Program-made: the position numbers and the translations under genes
Notes under the pieces: model-generated
The model's input: only the letters and a program-made list of their open reading frames with translations
Databases searched by the model: none
What the model was told of the DNA's origin: nothing
Part shown: in pieces, positions 47,165 through 57,340 of the stretch
Layout: every line of letters starts with the position of its first letter
Numbering within the stretch: the stretch's first letter is position 1
Origin: Colletes latitarsis
Taxonomy: Eukaryota > Arthropoda > Insecta > Hymenoptera > Colletidae
Direction of reading: 5' to 3'
Assembly: GCF_051014445.1 (NCBI RefSeq)
Contig: NC_135143.1
Location: forward strand, 9,610,001 to 9,674,000
DNA: 64,000 nucleotides

Positions 47165-47434
47165 AAAATTGAGGAGTACGAGGCCAAGAGCAACACCGGA
47201 CAACCACCGCCAGGACACACGCGAGGGAAATGGGTACCGGGGGCGCGAACGGATATCGAGTCAGGATATTGGTGCAGTCCTTGCGGCAGGAAACTAGCCT
47301 CTCGATTGGTCTACAACAGGCATCTTCTCTCCGATTTGCACGCCAGGAGGAGCATCCGTGAAATCGATGGCGTCCTTTGCCTGCCGCGTGCCGCGAATTT
47401 GCACCTCGGAAAAAAGATGTCGATCCGCAACCAA
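47165..47434 (+). CDS. multi-C2H2 zinc-finger protein, coding exon 2
   Basis: Codons 324-413, phase 0 at both ends. The acceptor is TTTCGCAG and the donor GTAAAG. It opens with the third proline/TxGKW motif (337-348: PPPGHTRGKWVP). A C2H2 finger of the long-spaced U1/matrin-like kind follows (C360, C363, H376, H382; C-x2-C-x12-H-x5-H). The next intron (47435-47578) is 144 bp. The splice choice is supported because the frame flows into exon 3 without a stop and links fingers of the same style. Confidence 0.87.
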
Positions 47435-47578
47435 GTAAAGATCACATTCTTCTTAATTTTTCGCACAATTTTGATTCGTATGTTCTACAAAGTTTTCTTT
47501 TTCGCGGAGTACCAGAAATTAATAATTTTCGAACGTTATTCTTCGTTTCGATAGAACTGATAATCGTGTGATCGATAG

Positions 47579-47896
47579 GGAGCGAAAGAAGCACCGGAGA
47601 CGAAGGAAGTCAAGAAAGGTTTACGCAGAAGGGAGAAGGAGATTCTCTGTTGCGAAATGTGCCATGCACGAGTGAGAAGGGCACAAATGGGCAAGCATTT
47701 GCTCTCTCATTATCACTGCCGCGTCGCGGGCGTAAATCCTCACGGGCCACGGGCGCGTCGCTTTTTACTGGAAAATATGGCGAATGTGGTTCGGCAGTGC
47801 CCTTTTCAGTGTTCCTCGTGTCGTTTTTATTGCAACACGGAGGAATCGTTTCTGCTTCATTGGCGTTCCGAGCATCACGTGAAGACACTCGAAAAG
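47579..47896 (+). CDS. multi-C2H2 zinc-finger protein, coding exon 3
   Basis: Codons 414-519, phase 0 at both ends. The acceptor ATCGATAG is weak but puts the frame in register with the finger coding. A basic run (KKGLRRREK, 425-433) precedes two fingers: C438, C441, H453, H457 and C491, C494, H507, H512. The second carries extra cysteines (C487, C498). The donor is GTACGC. The following intron (47897-48601, 705 bp) carries a family A inverted-repeat element. Confidence 0.85.
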
Positions 47897-48119
47897 GTAC
47901 GCACACGCGACGCGATCGAATAGTTTCGGATCGCTTAAATCCGTCAATTTACAATTTTTAATATCACTGTTTTTGCCAAATTTACGCCTTACATTTCACG
48001 TATCGTTCCTTTTGATTAACCTTTTGAGTCACGAATTTTTCTATTCTACCTTTCTATAAAAAAAAAATTAAGCGAGTTGAAATCGCGACATTAATCTCCT
48101 TTTTCTTCTTTGTTCGTTC

Positions 48120-48332
48120 AACACTAGAACTATCGAAGTGTACAAAATGACCCATTTCTAATAAAAATTGTACAAAATTTACTTGACTGGATGTTTTCAC
48201 ATTTACCGTGGTTTTCTATAAGAGAACGAATAAACATTTATTTCCATTGCAGTATGTATTTCTTCAAGTATCTATCGTTTCAATTTCTTTGGTACAAATA
48301 CATACACCATAATTGTCGGTAGTTCCAGTGTT
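48120..48332. mobile_element. miniature inverted-repeat element, family A, intronic
   Basis: Ends AACACTAGAACTATCGA and the inverse of TCGGTAGTTCCAGTGTT form 17-bp terminal repeats around a non-coding interior of about 180 bp. A second copy in the opposite orientation is at 8889-9056. It lies inside the third intron of the zinc-finger gene, well away from both splice sites. Confidence 0.7.
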
Positions 48333-48601
48333 AAGTCGCAATAACATCTTTGATCACAGGTTTACGTACGATTCTTTTAGAGTATAAAATACACATACAT
48401 TCATTTTTCACCAGGAAGACATTAAATTGAAAAATAACATTTATACGAAGGATTTCGTTACAATTTGGGCATCTTATACGAATATAAAAAGCAAAACGTG
48501 TAAATGAGCCGTAATAAAATGAAATAGAATAAAAATCGTTACGACTCAAAGGGTTGGTATTACATTTTCATAGAATTTTCATCATCGATCCTTCTTACCA
48601 G

Positions 48602-49209
48602 ATCGCCGGCAGTTACAAATGCACCCCTTGCGATTTTTGGTGCGAGGACAACGAGAGGATGGATTCCCATTTGACGAGTACGAGCCATCGCGACGTCGTC
48701 TCGATGATGAACGGTTCGGTGCCTGTGGTGGTCGGTCGTCAACGGGCGTTACTCTGCGGTAGCTGCAATCGCCGATTTCGATATAATTTACAACTTCGGT
48801 TGCATGTCAAGGAAACCGGTCACAAGGAGAGCCCGACCGCCACGGACGCGTATCAGCAGCGAATCGGATGCAATCTGTGCTCCCAAATTGTTAGATCTTT
48901 GGTTGCCCTTCAGCGTCACCAGTTCACTTGTCACGGGGCGAGAAACGACGACAAAGAAGAGACAAACGACTCGAATCAGACGGTCCCCTATTTCTGCTCG
49001 TTTTGTTCGATGAAGTTCGCAACGGCGCGGGATGCTGTCCTGCATCGGAGAACGTCCAGTCACAAGGAAATCGTGAAGGCTCGCAAGTGCAGCGCAGAGG
49101 GTCTGTCGGTGAGCACAGTTCGGGAGTGTCCTCATTGCGAGAAGAAGCAGTCGAATTTGTCGGAATACAAGGACCATCTTCTTCAACGTCACCCGGAGCT
49201 TTGTCACAG
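48602..49209 (+). CDS. multi-C2H2 zinc-finger protein, coding exon 4
   Basis: Codons 520-721 plus two bases of 722. The acceptor is CCTTCTTACCAG and the donor GTAGGT. Five fingers are packed here: C526-C529-H542-H548, C571-C574-H587-H593, C609-C612-H625-H630, C651-C654-H667-H673 and C695-C698-H711-H716. All keep C-x2-C-x12-H with long histidine spacing (4-5), and none is joined by a TGEKP linker, unlike classical arrays. An acidic Asn/Asp/Glu linker (634-644) separates the third and fourth fingers. Confidence 0.9.
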
Positions 49210-49514
49210 GTAGGTGGTTCCTTGGTTAACGCTCGGTTAACCAATATCGGTTCACGTTTCACCCGTACCGGAACTATGTACAGATTTACATATTACGAAT
49301 CAAATATTATCTAATAGTTCTGGTTATATTCAAATACACGTGTTACAGTACATATAATACTAATCCCTTGACGTACGTTTTAATTTTAAATAATTTGTCA
49401 AACGTATATTATTTAATTTTGTTTGAATTTATTCGTACAAAAAATGACCATGAGAAAGTATAGGTTTGTTTTACGAATACCTCGTGAATGTAAAAATGTA
49501 TTGATTTTAATATA
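49210..49514. other. left part of intron 4
   Basis: AT-rich intron sequence between the exon 4 donor and the family E element. No coding or RNA signal. Confidence 0.7.
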
Positions 49515-51073
49515 CAGGATGTTCGGCCACCCCTGGGAAAAATTTTAATAGAGGATTTTAGAGGCCAAAATAAGACGAAAATCAATAATGCCAATTTGTT
49601 GATGGAGGCTTCGTTAAAAAGTTATTAACATTTAAATTCAAAAATTTCAAATCGTCTTGGAAAAATTATTTTTAGTTACAGGGGTCAATTGCAAGCATTT
49701 TTAGTCAACAGACATACCCACGAAATCCTACTCAGTTTCGAGAAAAGAATTCCTTACCGAATATATAATTTCTGGCCAGAAATGTCTGCCCGAATTTTCA
49801 TGCGAATCTTTAAAACGTCATAACTTCTGAACGGATTGGACGATTTTAATGTTTAAAAAAGCAAACTACGCGCATTTTGGTGAAGAATATGTACAAATCG
49901 CAAAAATATTCGAAAAGTTGATCCTTGACCCCGCAAAATGAGAAAAACCCCATAAAAATGGTCCAATTTTCAAACAGCCATAACTCCTACAATTGTGAAT
50001 ATATTTCAATGAAACTTTTTTCTGAAGTAGAGCTCATGGGTACCTACGGAAAAGTATTAGACAACTTTTCGGTAGAGCGTCAAACAAAATTACTCAAAAT
50101 GAAAAACCAAATTTTAAGAAAAATCGACAAGGGGGGTAGGTGCCTAAATTTTTCGGGGGGAAAAAAATATTTCAAAACGTTCTGGAAAAATTATTTTCGG
50201 TTGCAGGGGTCAATTGCAAGTATTTTTGGTCAACAGACATACCCCCGAAATCCTACTCAGTTTCGAGAAAAAAATTCCTTACCGAAAATATAATTTCTGG
50301 CCAGAAATGTCTGCCCGAAGTTTAATGCGAATCTTTAAAACGTCATAACTTCTGAACGGATTGGACGATTTTAATGTTTAAAAAAGCAAACTACGCGCAT
50401 TTTAGTGGAGAATATGTATAAATCGCAAAAATATTCGAAAAGTTGGTCCTTGACCCCGCAAAATGAGAAAAACCCCATAAAAATGGTCCAATTTTCAAAC
50501 AGCCATAACTCGTACAATTGTGAATATATTTCAATGAAACTTTTTTCTGAAGTAGAGCTCATGGGTACCTACAGAAAAGTATTAGACAACTTTTCTGTAA
50601 GGCGTCAAACAAAATTACTAAAAATTAAAAACGAATTTTTAAGAAAAATCGACAGGGGCCTAAATTTTTCGGCGAAAAAAAAATATTTCAAAACGTTCTG
50701 GAAAAATTATTTTCCGTTGCGGGGGTCAATTACAATCATTTTTGGTGAATAGACATACCCTCTAATTCCTACTCACGTTGGAGAAAACAATTCGAGAAAA
50801 TGTGAAATTTTTCGACAAAATTAAAATATTTCAAATCGTTCTGGAAAAATTATTTTCAGTTGCGGGGGTCAATTACAATAATTTTTGGTGAATAGACCTA
50901 CTCGCGAAATCCTACCCACTTTCTAAAAAAAAAATTCAGTACTGGCGAAACTTTAAACATTAATAACTTTTTAACGAAGCCTCCATCAACAAATTAGTAT
51001 TCTTGATTTCCGTCTTATTTTGGCCTCTAGAATCCCCCATTAAAATTTTTCCCAGGGGTGGCCGAACACCCTG
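49515..51073. mobile_element. 1.56-kb TA-flanked element, family E copy 2, intronic
   Basis: Terminal inverted repeats of about 120 bp begin CAGGATGTTCGGCCACCCC on the left and the inverse CAGGGTGTTCGGCCACCCC on the right, with TATA-like flanks on both sides. The interior carries two near-identical tandem modules with a 525-bp period (for example TCTGGCCAGAAATGTCTGCC at 49771 and 50296). The relative at 40319-41499 has one. Short frames on either strand are shadows of the repeat, and no transposase is present. It occupies most of intron 4. Confidence 0.8.
49650..50700 (+). repeat. tandem duplication of a 525-bp module inside family E copy 2
   Basis: The first module runs from about 49645 to about 50170 and the second from about 50170 to about 50695. 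They differ at scattered positions, including a short G-run and a small deletion near 50655. Confidence 0.75.
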
Positions 51074-51371
51074 TATATGTAAAACACGATGACGAGTAAT
51101 TTTGAAACTTGACATCAAGGACTTGTGTCAAACTCGTCATTGTATAGCAGGCGGTTAAAGACACTTGTACTCGTGAATTATTTCATCTGTAGTAAAAAAT
51201 ATTAACACAGTAATAATATTAATTCATTAAACTTTGTTTGGTTGCTTATGCTACACCGATAAGAATAAATAGACGGCGCTGCTGCTGCACTGGGCTAGAG
51301 CATCGGGTGCAGTGTGACCCGATATCGGCCGGGTTAGGGTTAATCGGTCTCCTCTTTGTTTTTCATGTCAG

Positions 51372-51860
51372 ATGTCCGAGATGCGGCATGCTGTTCGCCC
51401 TCTCGCAAGACGTGACGAGACACACGAGGGAGAACAACTGTCGCGGCGATAATAAATTAAACGCGGCGAAAACGACAGGCGTCAAAGACGAATGGAAATG
51501 CGGCAGCTGTAGTTTCTCAACGGATTCGCGGGCGGAGTTCATCTTTCACGAGGCTCTTCACTCGGGGATCGTTCGAGGGGATAACGATAAACCGGGTAAC
51601 GGCGGGAAATCGGTGCCGAAATATTCCTGTCCCGTTTGCAAGAAGACCCTGGCGAAAGTATCGTTGCGGAATCACATCAGAAGTCACACCGGCGAGCGTC
51701 CGTTTCCGTGCGCCAAATGCTTCTTGTCTTTCACGAGAAGAGCAGCCCTGAACGCCCATCAGAAAGAGTGCAGCGGTTCGCCTCCGTCGGTATGGTCGGA
51801 CGAGTCTGGCCGGAAACGCAACTTCGCCTGTTCCGAGTGCAACCACGCTTTCTACACAAA
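51372..51860 (+). CDS. multi-C2H2 zinc-finger protein, coding exon 5 (gene continues)
   Basis: Completes codon 722 and runs to 884 plus two bases. The acceptor is TTTTCATGTCAG and the donor GTGAGT at 51861. Fingers: C723-C726-H739-C745 (C2HC), C765-C768-H781-H785, C808-C811-H823-H827 followed by the only classical linker TGERPF (828-833), and C835-C838-H851-C855 (C2HC). A 14th finger begins at C875-C878 and is cut at the exon end after FYT, so at least one more exon must follow. Read-through of the donor would end the protein at once (TGA 51862-51864) with a half finger. No matching exon was found before 64000. Confidence 0.88.
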
Positions 51861-54382
51861 GTGAGTACCATTTGTTCTGCGGCTTTACGATTCCTACCGT
51901 CGATATTGCTTGCATCCAACAGAAACCGCTCCGTCCCTGTCTCTCTCGCGAGCAGTTTCCAGCAAAATTATCGGGCGATTAATAATTTTAAACGATCGGT
52001 CCGGAGAATGGCGCGTAAAAGTAATTGCCCGGGCACGTTCTTCGTGTACGGAGCCCCCTCGATAGGCCGCCTGATGTATAGCAAACATTGTATCGTGACG
52101 ACAATGGGTTTAACATAGAAAACTTGCCACGTTATACGGCTCAACAAAAGGATCGTATTTATCATAGGATTTCCAGTTAGGCAAGTACAATTATATTGCA
52201 TCGATCGTTGGATCGGGGTACATCGAACGAACCGTGACCGCGCGTACAAAGTGGAGATCTTTTCGTGCCTCCGCGCCTTTCCTCGGCCCTGTTTATCTCT
52301 GCTCGAGTCGTTGCTCGGAACACGTCCAACCAACACCATTTTTACTCAGAACGAAACGAAATTGTAAGAGAGGACTTGAGAATTCCAACAGTGAAATCTA
52401 AAATGGCTAATTTCCAAACTCCAGACTGTGTAATTAATGTAATCGATGCGAATTAACCTCCAGATAATTTACATATTGCTCGTAGGCAGACTGTAAATTT
52501 ATATGGGAAAATAAAAAAAGAATTCGCTGTGAAGAAAGTCGAGATCAGATGCGTAAGATACGGAATCGATTAGCGTCGCGTGAAATTTATGTACGAGAAG
52601 TTATCGTGGATCGTATCGTCCATTTTACGGTAGTTAAGTACAAATGAATTAGAAAGGACGCCAAGGACAATTAGAAGCACGTTGTGCCGCGGCGCTGAGA
52701 ACACTCGGGGTGCGTTACGTCATCCTGCGAATTGTACGTCCAGCCTAAGTAAAGGGTGGCGCGTTCGAGGGATAAAAAGCGTAAGACAATAAAAGCTCGA
52801 GCGTCGTGGGCTGAAACCACGAAACGTTCGCCGCGGCCGTAGTAAATGTGTCCTCGCTGCATAACTATAAAATAAAAGACCGTGTCTGTGGGCCGGTCGG
52901 AGGGGGCAGAGAGAGCCAGAAAGAGGAGCTCGTTCGCACCGAATGTCCGAGGAAAGTACGGAGATGGAACGGAAAACTCGATGGACCGGTGCCTGATGGC
53001 GTTGAACGATAGACGGAGAAAGATAGATACTGTAGGTAGAGGGTAAGAGAGAGCGAGTAAACCGAGGAGGAAGTCGCCTCGGTGTTTTCCACCGGTCGTA
53101 TTAACATCTCATAGCGGCCTGTAAGCCCACGGGTCATTCTAGTATTTAACGGGCCTGCATTATGGCCCGTGTAACTATACGTCCTACGGGTCTCTAATAC
53201 TAACGTATGTAAATAGAAACCTGCAAGCGCTAATGGTCCGATATAACGGTCGAAATTACCAGCGTGGTCCCGATGTTTTCGGTCCTTTTTAAAAGAATCT
53301 GCGCCGACGCTGATCCGAGGACTGGCCAGCGCGACGACCAAGGTTCTCGAAGCGAGGACGAGGAGGGAATCGCGAAACGGCGCCAACGATCGGTAAACCG
53401 TTTAACGGATGCTCGAAACGAGCCACGGAAATACGTATTCCGTGCTTCCTCCGGCGCGAATACGCCCGACTGGAGGCGAGCATACGTGGGTGCCCGCAAC
53501 TAAATAGGCGCCACGGCAGAACGCGCGGCGTTTCTCTCGCGTGTCGACCAAGCACGTCGTCGACTCAAGTATTAAACCATCGCCCGGGCGTAGAGAGCGA
53601 TCACTGTAAAGTAAATGTTAACACCTATGCTCGCCTTCCACGCGGCCCCGACCTGGCTCGGCTCGATTTTCTCCTCCCTTTTTCGCTTCCCTTCTCTACC
53701 CAACCACCCGCCGTTCCAGCTACCCGTCTCGTACACGCATTACATTCTGTAACACTACCTATTCGACGTCAGACTACCGGAGTCTTCGAACCGAATGGCC
53801 GGTCAGAAGTCTCGACGTCGCTCCGGAACGACCGAGGGTTTCGCTTAATGCCACGATTTCGACCGTTTCGAAGGATTAGGCTCCGCTATCGTCGTTCCCA
53901 CCGACCCTTACGATCCTTTCTGCAGTCCACCAGATAACGTTTCGATACAGAGACGACCGGGGCACCCGCGATCGCTCGCGCGATTTTCAAATTCGATCCG
54001 AACGCTAGCTAAAACCAACTATTCTCGGTAGTTGCTCCATTCGTCGGTGATTAACCCCATTGACGTACGCGCTACGTACAGGACGAACCATTTAACTCGA
54101 TCAGCTTAATTTGTTCTGTTACCAGCGATCCGTTGAAAATGTTTTTTGTCGGGTGTAACATGGTTCGGAGAATGCAAATATATTCAAGACGAGTATATTA
54201 CATTTTTAGGATGACCGCTTTTTTATAAAGGATTTTTTACACTTATCGTTCAATGAATATTTAAACGAATTCGGCAAACAGTACAACAAATACTTTCCTT
54301 TCTATTTAAACAAAAAAAATTGCATGTTGTCAATAAGAAATAGCAAGAAAGCAATTACCCCGGTTTTTGAACACCCCATAGG
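51861..54382. other. start of intron 5 or 3' flank, no exon recognised
   Basis: I looked for a frame supplying the missing L-x2-H-x3-H half finger and found none. 52.6-54.0 kb is moderately GC-rich, with a clean hairpin at 53149-53170. Frames of up to 173 codons there overlap and carry no domain. Confidence 0.4.
53149..53170. repeat. perfect 7-bp hairpin
   Basis: ACGGGCC and GGCCCGT pair around the loop TGCATTAT. Related CCCACGGGT and ACGGGTC words lie within 40 bp on both sides. Confidence 0.7.
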
Positions 54383-54793
54383 TATAGTAAAGTTCCGATT
54401 TAACTCGAGTATTCTTCAGTAAATGTAAAGGATTATATTTCACACAAAAAAGAAGTCACAGTCGCATGCGTCCAGCAGTAACGTCGATACTAAACAGTTG
54501 AAGCGTAGGAATTTTATATATTTTATTTTTTATTAGTAAATTGTATTACTACATTGCCCCTGACTGTGTTAAATTTATTCGCCGAAAAAGAGTTGTGTTC
54601 ACTTCTGTAACCTGTTAATAATGTTTGGGCCGAAAATATACATTGGATGTAAGGTCTACTCGAATACCTCGTCTGTGATTATATTCTTCGTTTTTGTCAC
54701 TTAATATGTAGGTATAGGCCAATTATCTAGCATATTTGATTTTCCGGCAATGCCCCAATCCCGAGTATGCCGGATAATCGGAATTTTACTATA
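54383..54793. mobile_element. Tigger/pogo-like miniature element (about 410 bp)
   Basis: The left end TATAGTAAAGTTCCGATTTA is an imperfect inverse of the right end CGGAATTTTACTATA. The right inner sequence (GCCGGATAATCGG, then CCCGAGTATGCCGG and GGCAATGCC) resembles Tigger-type termini and contains a nested inverted pair. TA is present at both borders. The interior is AT-rich and non-coding. Confidence 0.6.
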
Positions 54794-57340
54794 TTTTGGA
54801 TATCGATGCAAGGTTTAATACGGAGGTTTCGCTCTGTTTGCACGAATGTTTGCCAACTCGTGGCTCAGAAGAAAAATCGTCGAACGGCCGGAAAAGTGGA
54901 AAAAGCCGTGCTTTTAGTGGCTAACCGACTGTCTCGATTTTCTTCCGCGAGTTTCATCCGCCCTCGAAGTTTCTATAACCGTGTCTAGGACGAGCACTCG
55001 CTCGCTTTCCTGTCTCGATGACTCCGTACCGACGTAAGTAGATACCTGGAAGTCTGCGTCATCTTTCGACCGCAGGCAGTTTAAACTTCTGGCGGGCCAC
55101 CTTAATTAGGCCTTTCTCCGGCTCCATTTTCGTCAAATATCGAAGGCCACGGTTGCGCGTCAGTTGTCGACAATGTCGAAGTTTTCGAACTCCGGTCCGT
55201 TTTCTCCCCGAACCAACGGAGATGATGCGGTTTCGAAGTTTTTTTTCCTCGAATTTTCGCGTTATTCTATCGTCGAAGGCGAAACGAATGGCGCAACGGT
55301 AAATGCATCGAATAAACAACGTAAAAACGAGTAATTGTAGATTTGTTTACTCTTTAACATCGATAGATAACAGTCGAGACGAATGTTCTTTATTTTATTG
55401 GCCAATTAGAGCAACAGCATACGTAACGTTATTACGTTATTTATAACGTTATACGTTTCGAACGTTCGGTTTCGGTCCACTTCAGAAGTAGAATTTACGA
55501 GTTAATAATTCCGTGGCTTCAAATAATGAGCTTTTTAGTATCTACGCGTGTACGTTGGTTGTTACGTGTTAAGAGAAGCAATAAATGCGATAGAAAAGAT
55601 ACTATTTTAACTCCTCGTCTATTAAAATTATATCTCTACCTTAATTTGCATTTTTCAAGACGATCAAAATGGCGATTTACGAACGGTACTGTACATACAT
55701 TAAATATTCTGATAGAAATGCACCTGTCAGAGTTGAGTTTGGCGTAGAAATGTTTGTATCTGCAAATTCGTCAATCTTTGATCGTAACATCGTTTCTTCG
55801 TCATTGACCGTGCACGAACCGTTTTGCTCGCACGCCTCTGCAGCGTTTCGATGGAGAACAGAACGAAAACGTAAGTTGGACAGATACCCGGCGACAGAGG
55901 AGAAGAAAAGGTCGAAAAATGGTAGGGAACGCGAGTGGTCGAAAAAGAAGAACAGATATCGGCAGGGGGGGGGGTAGAAGAAGAAAGGAAGGAAGGACGG
56001 AAGGAGAGAAAAGGGAGGTAATTACGAGAAGACGGGCAGCTCCCGCACATTCGATTGCCTAACCAATTCTCAGAATAAGCAGGCAATTCTCGATGTATGC
56101 GCATATTCAAGATAGTATGTTACATACGCGAGCTACTGACCGTACGTTTCGTTCGTTTCACCCCCGGCCCCTGCGTTCCTCCTCCTCGTTGTCCTGCCTC
56201 TGCTTGGTCCCTTCCAGCGTTCTACTCACCGGCAACCCTCTCGTTCCTGCCTGACGATGTGTACGCGAGTTCCCCAGAGGTATTTACATATATGGACCGC
56301 GGCGTGGCGCGCGCCTATCTTTTATCTTCCATAGCAGTAATGGCGCGACCACCTCCTCCGTAGCTGGTCAGGTAAACGCCGTAAAGATAGGCATACTGGG
56401 TGAGATTGGCGTTACCGCGCCGCTCGGTGACATCCGACCGGGATCACGGTACCCTATACTATTCGATCATCCCGCGAGCAAACCTGCTTTTTCCGCGGAA
56501 CAGTTGCCTACCGAGTACCAATCGTTTAAATTTAACCGTTTCAATTTTTCTATTGTTATTAAACGTTAAGTTATCCCATAAGTGATGTCTCCTGACGCTG
56601 AGTATCAACCCAAGAAATTAATATTTACGTTTATTTTCTACCGTTGCCTTTTATGACCTCTCTTCGTTTATCGAATAAGAAATTAGAATTTTAATTATAG
56701 AATGAAATATGTTACGGTGAACGTACTAATCTATAAATCGTTATTCCAGATTCATAAAACCGAAGTTTAAGTCTTGGAACGGCATACTTAATCGTATTAG
56801 ATCTTTCACAACTGCGATACTATTTATACTTCGATCTCTTTTTACTGTCTTGGGTTCAGAATTAAAATTGTTGACGTTATTGTTAGAAAAAGAGTAACGA
56901 CATCTAACGATATAATTAGTCTTTGTGTCGCTCTTCACCTTGTCCAGAGTACGTCTCACTGTTTAGTTTGCTTTCAAATAGAATCCACGACAAAGCAAAC
57001 ATATGTATCTCAGTTGCTAGCATAGTGTATTGTAAGCGCACTGGACAATAGTATAGAAAATAACAAAAACATTCAACCGATGCTGACACAATGTTTAAGA
57101 ATTTCTTTCGTAAACGTGTTCTTGCCATCTTTATCGAAGCTACTAAAATTCACGGATTCAACTGTGTCGGTTCTGCTTATATTTATTCGGAGCTAAATCC
57201 ATGTGTAACTAATTTAGTAAGGAAAATTGTTAGTTTTTTAGTGGGTATGTGCTCGAAAAATAAGTGAAGACACACCTCTTATAACGATTAGTTAAACAAC
57301 AAAGAAAAAGAACATTAATATATAAACGAATAATTAAATA
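54794..57340. other. non-coding, mostly AT-rich
   Basis: Includes GACGTAAGTA at about 55030 (donor-like), GA-rich DNA at about 55860-56020, and GC patches at about 56160-56360. No supported gene. Confidence 0.35.

Noticed and set aside
49925..50752. Two similar 115-122-codon frames containing KNPIKMVQFSNSHNSYN
   Set aside because: Their similarity reflects the tandem 525-bp modules of a non-autonomous repeat, not a protein family.
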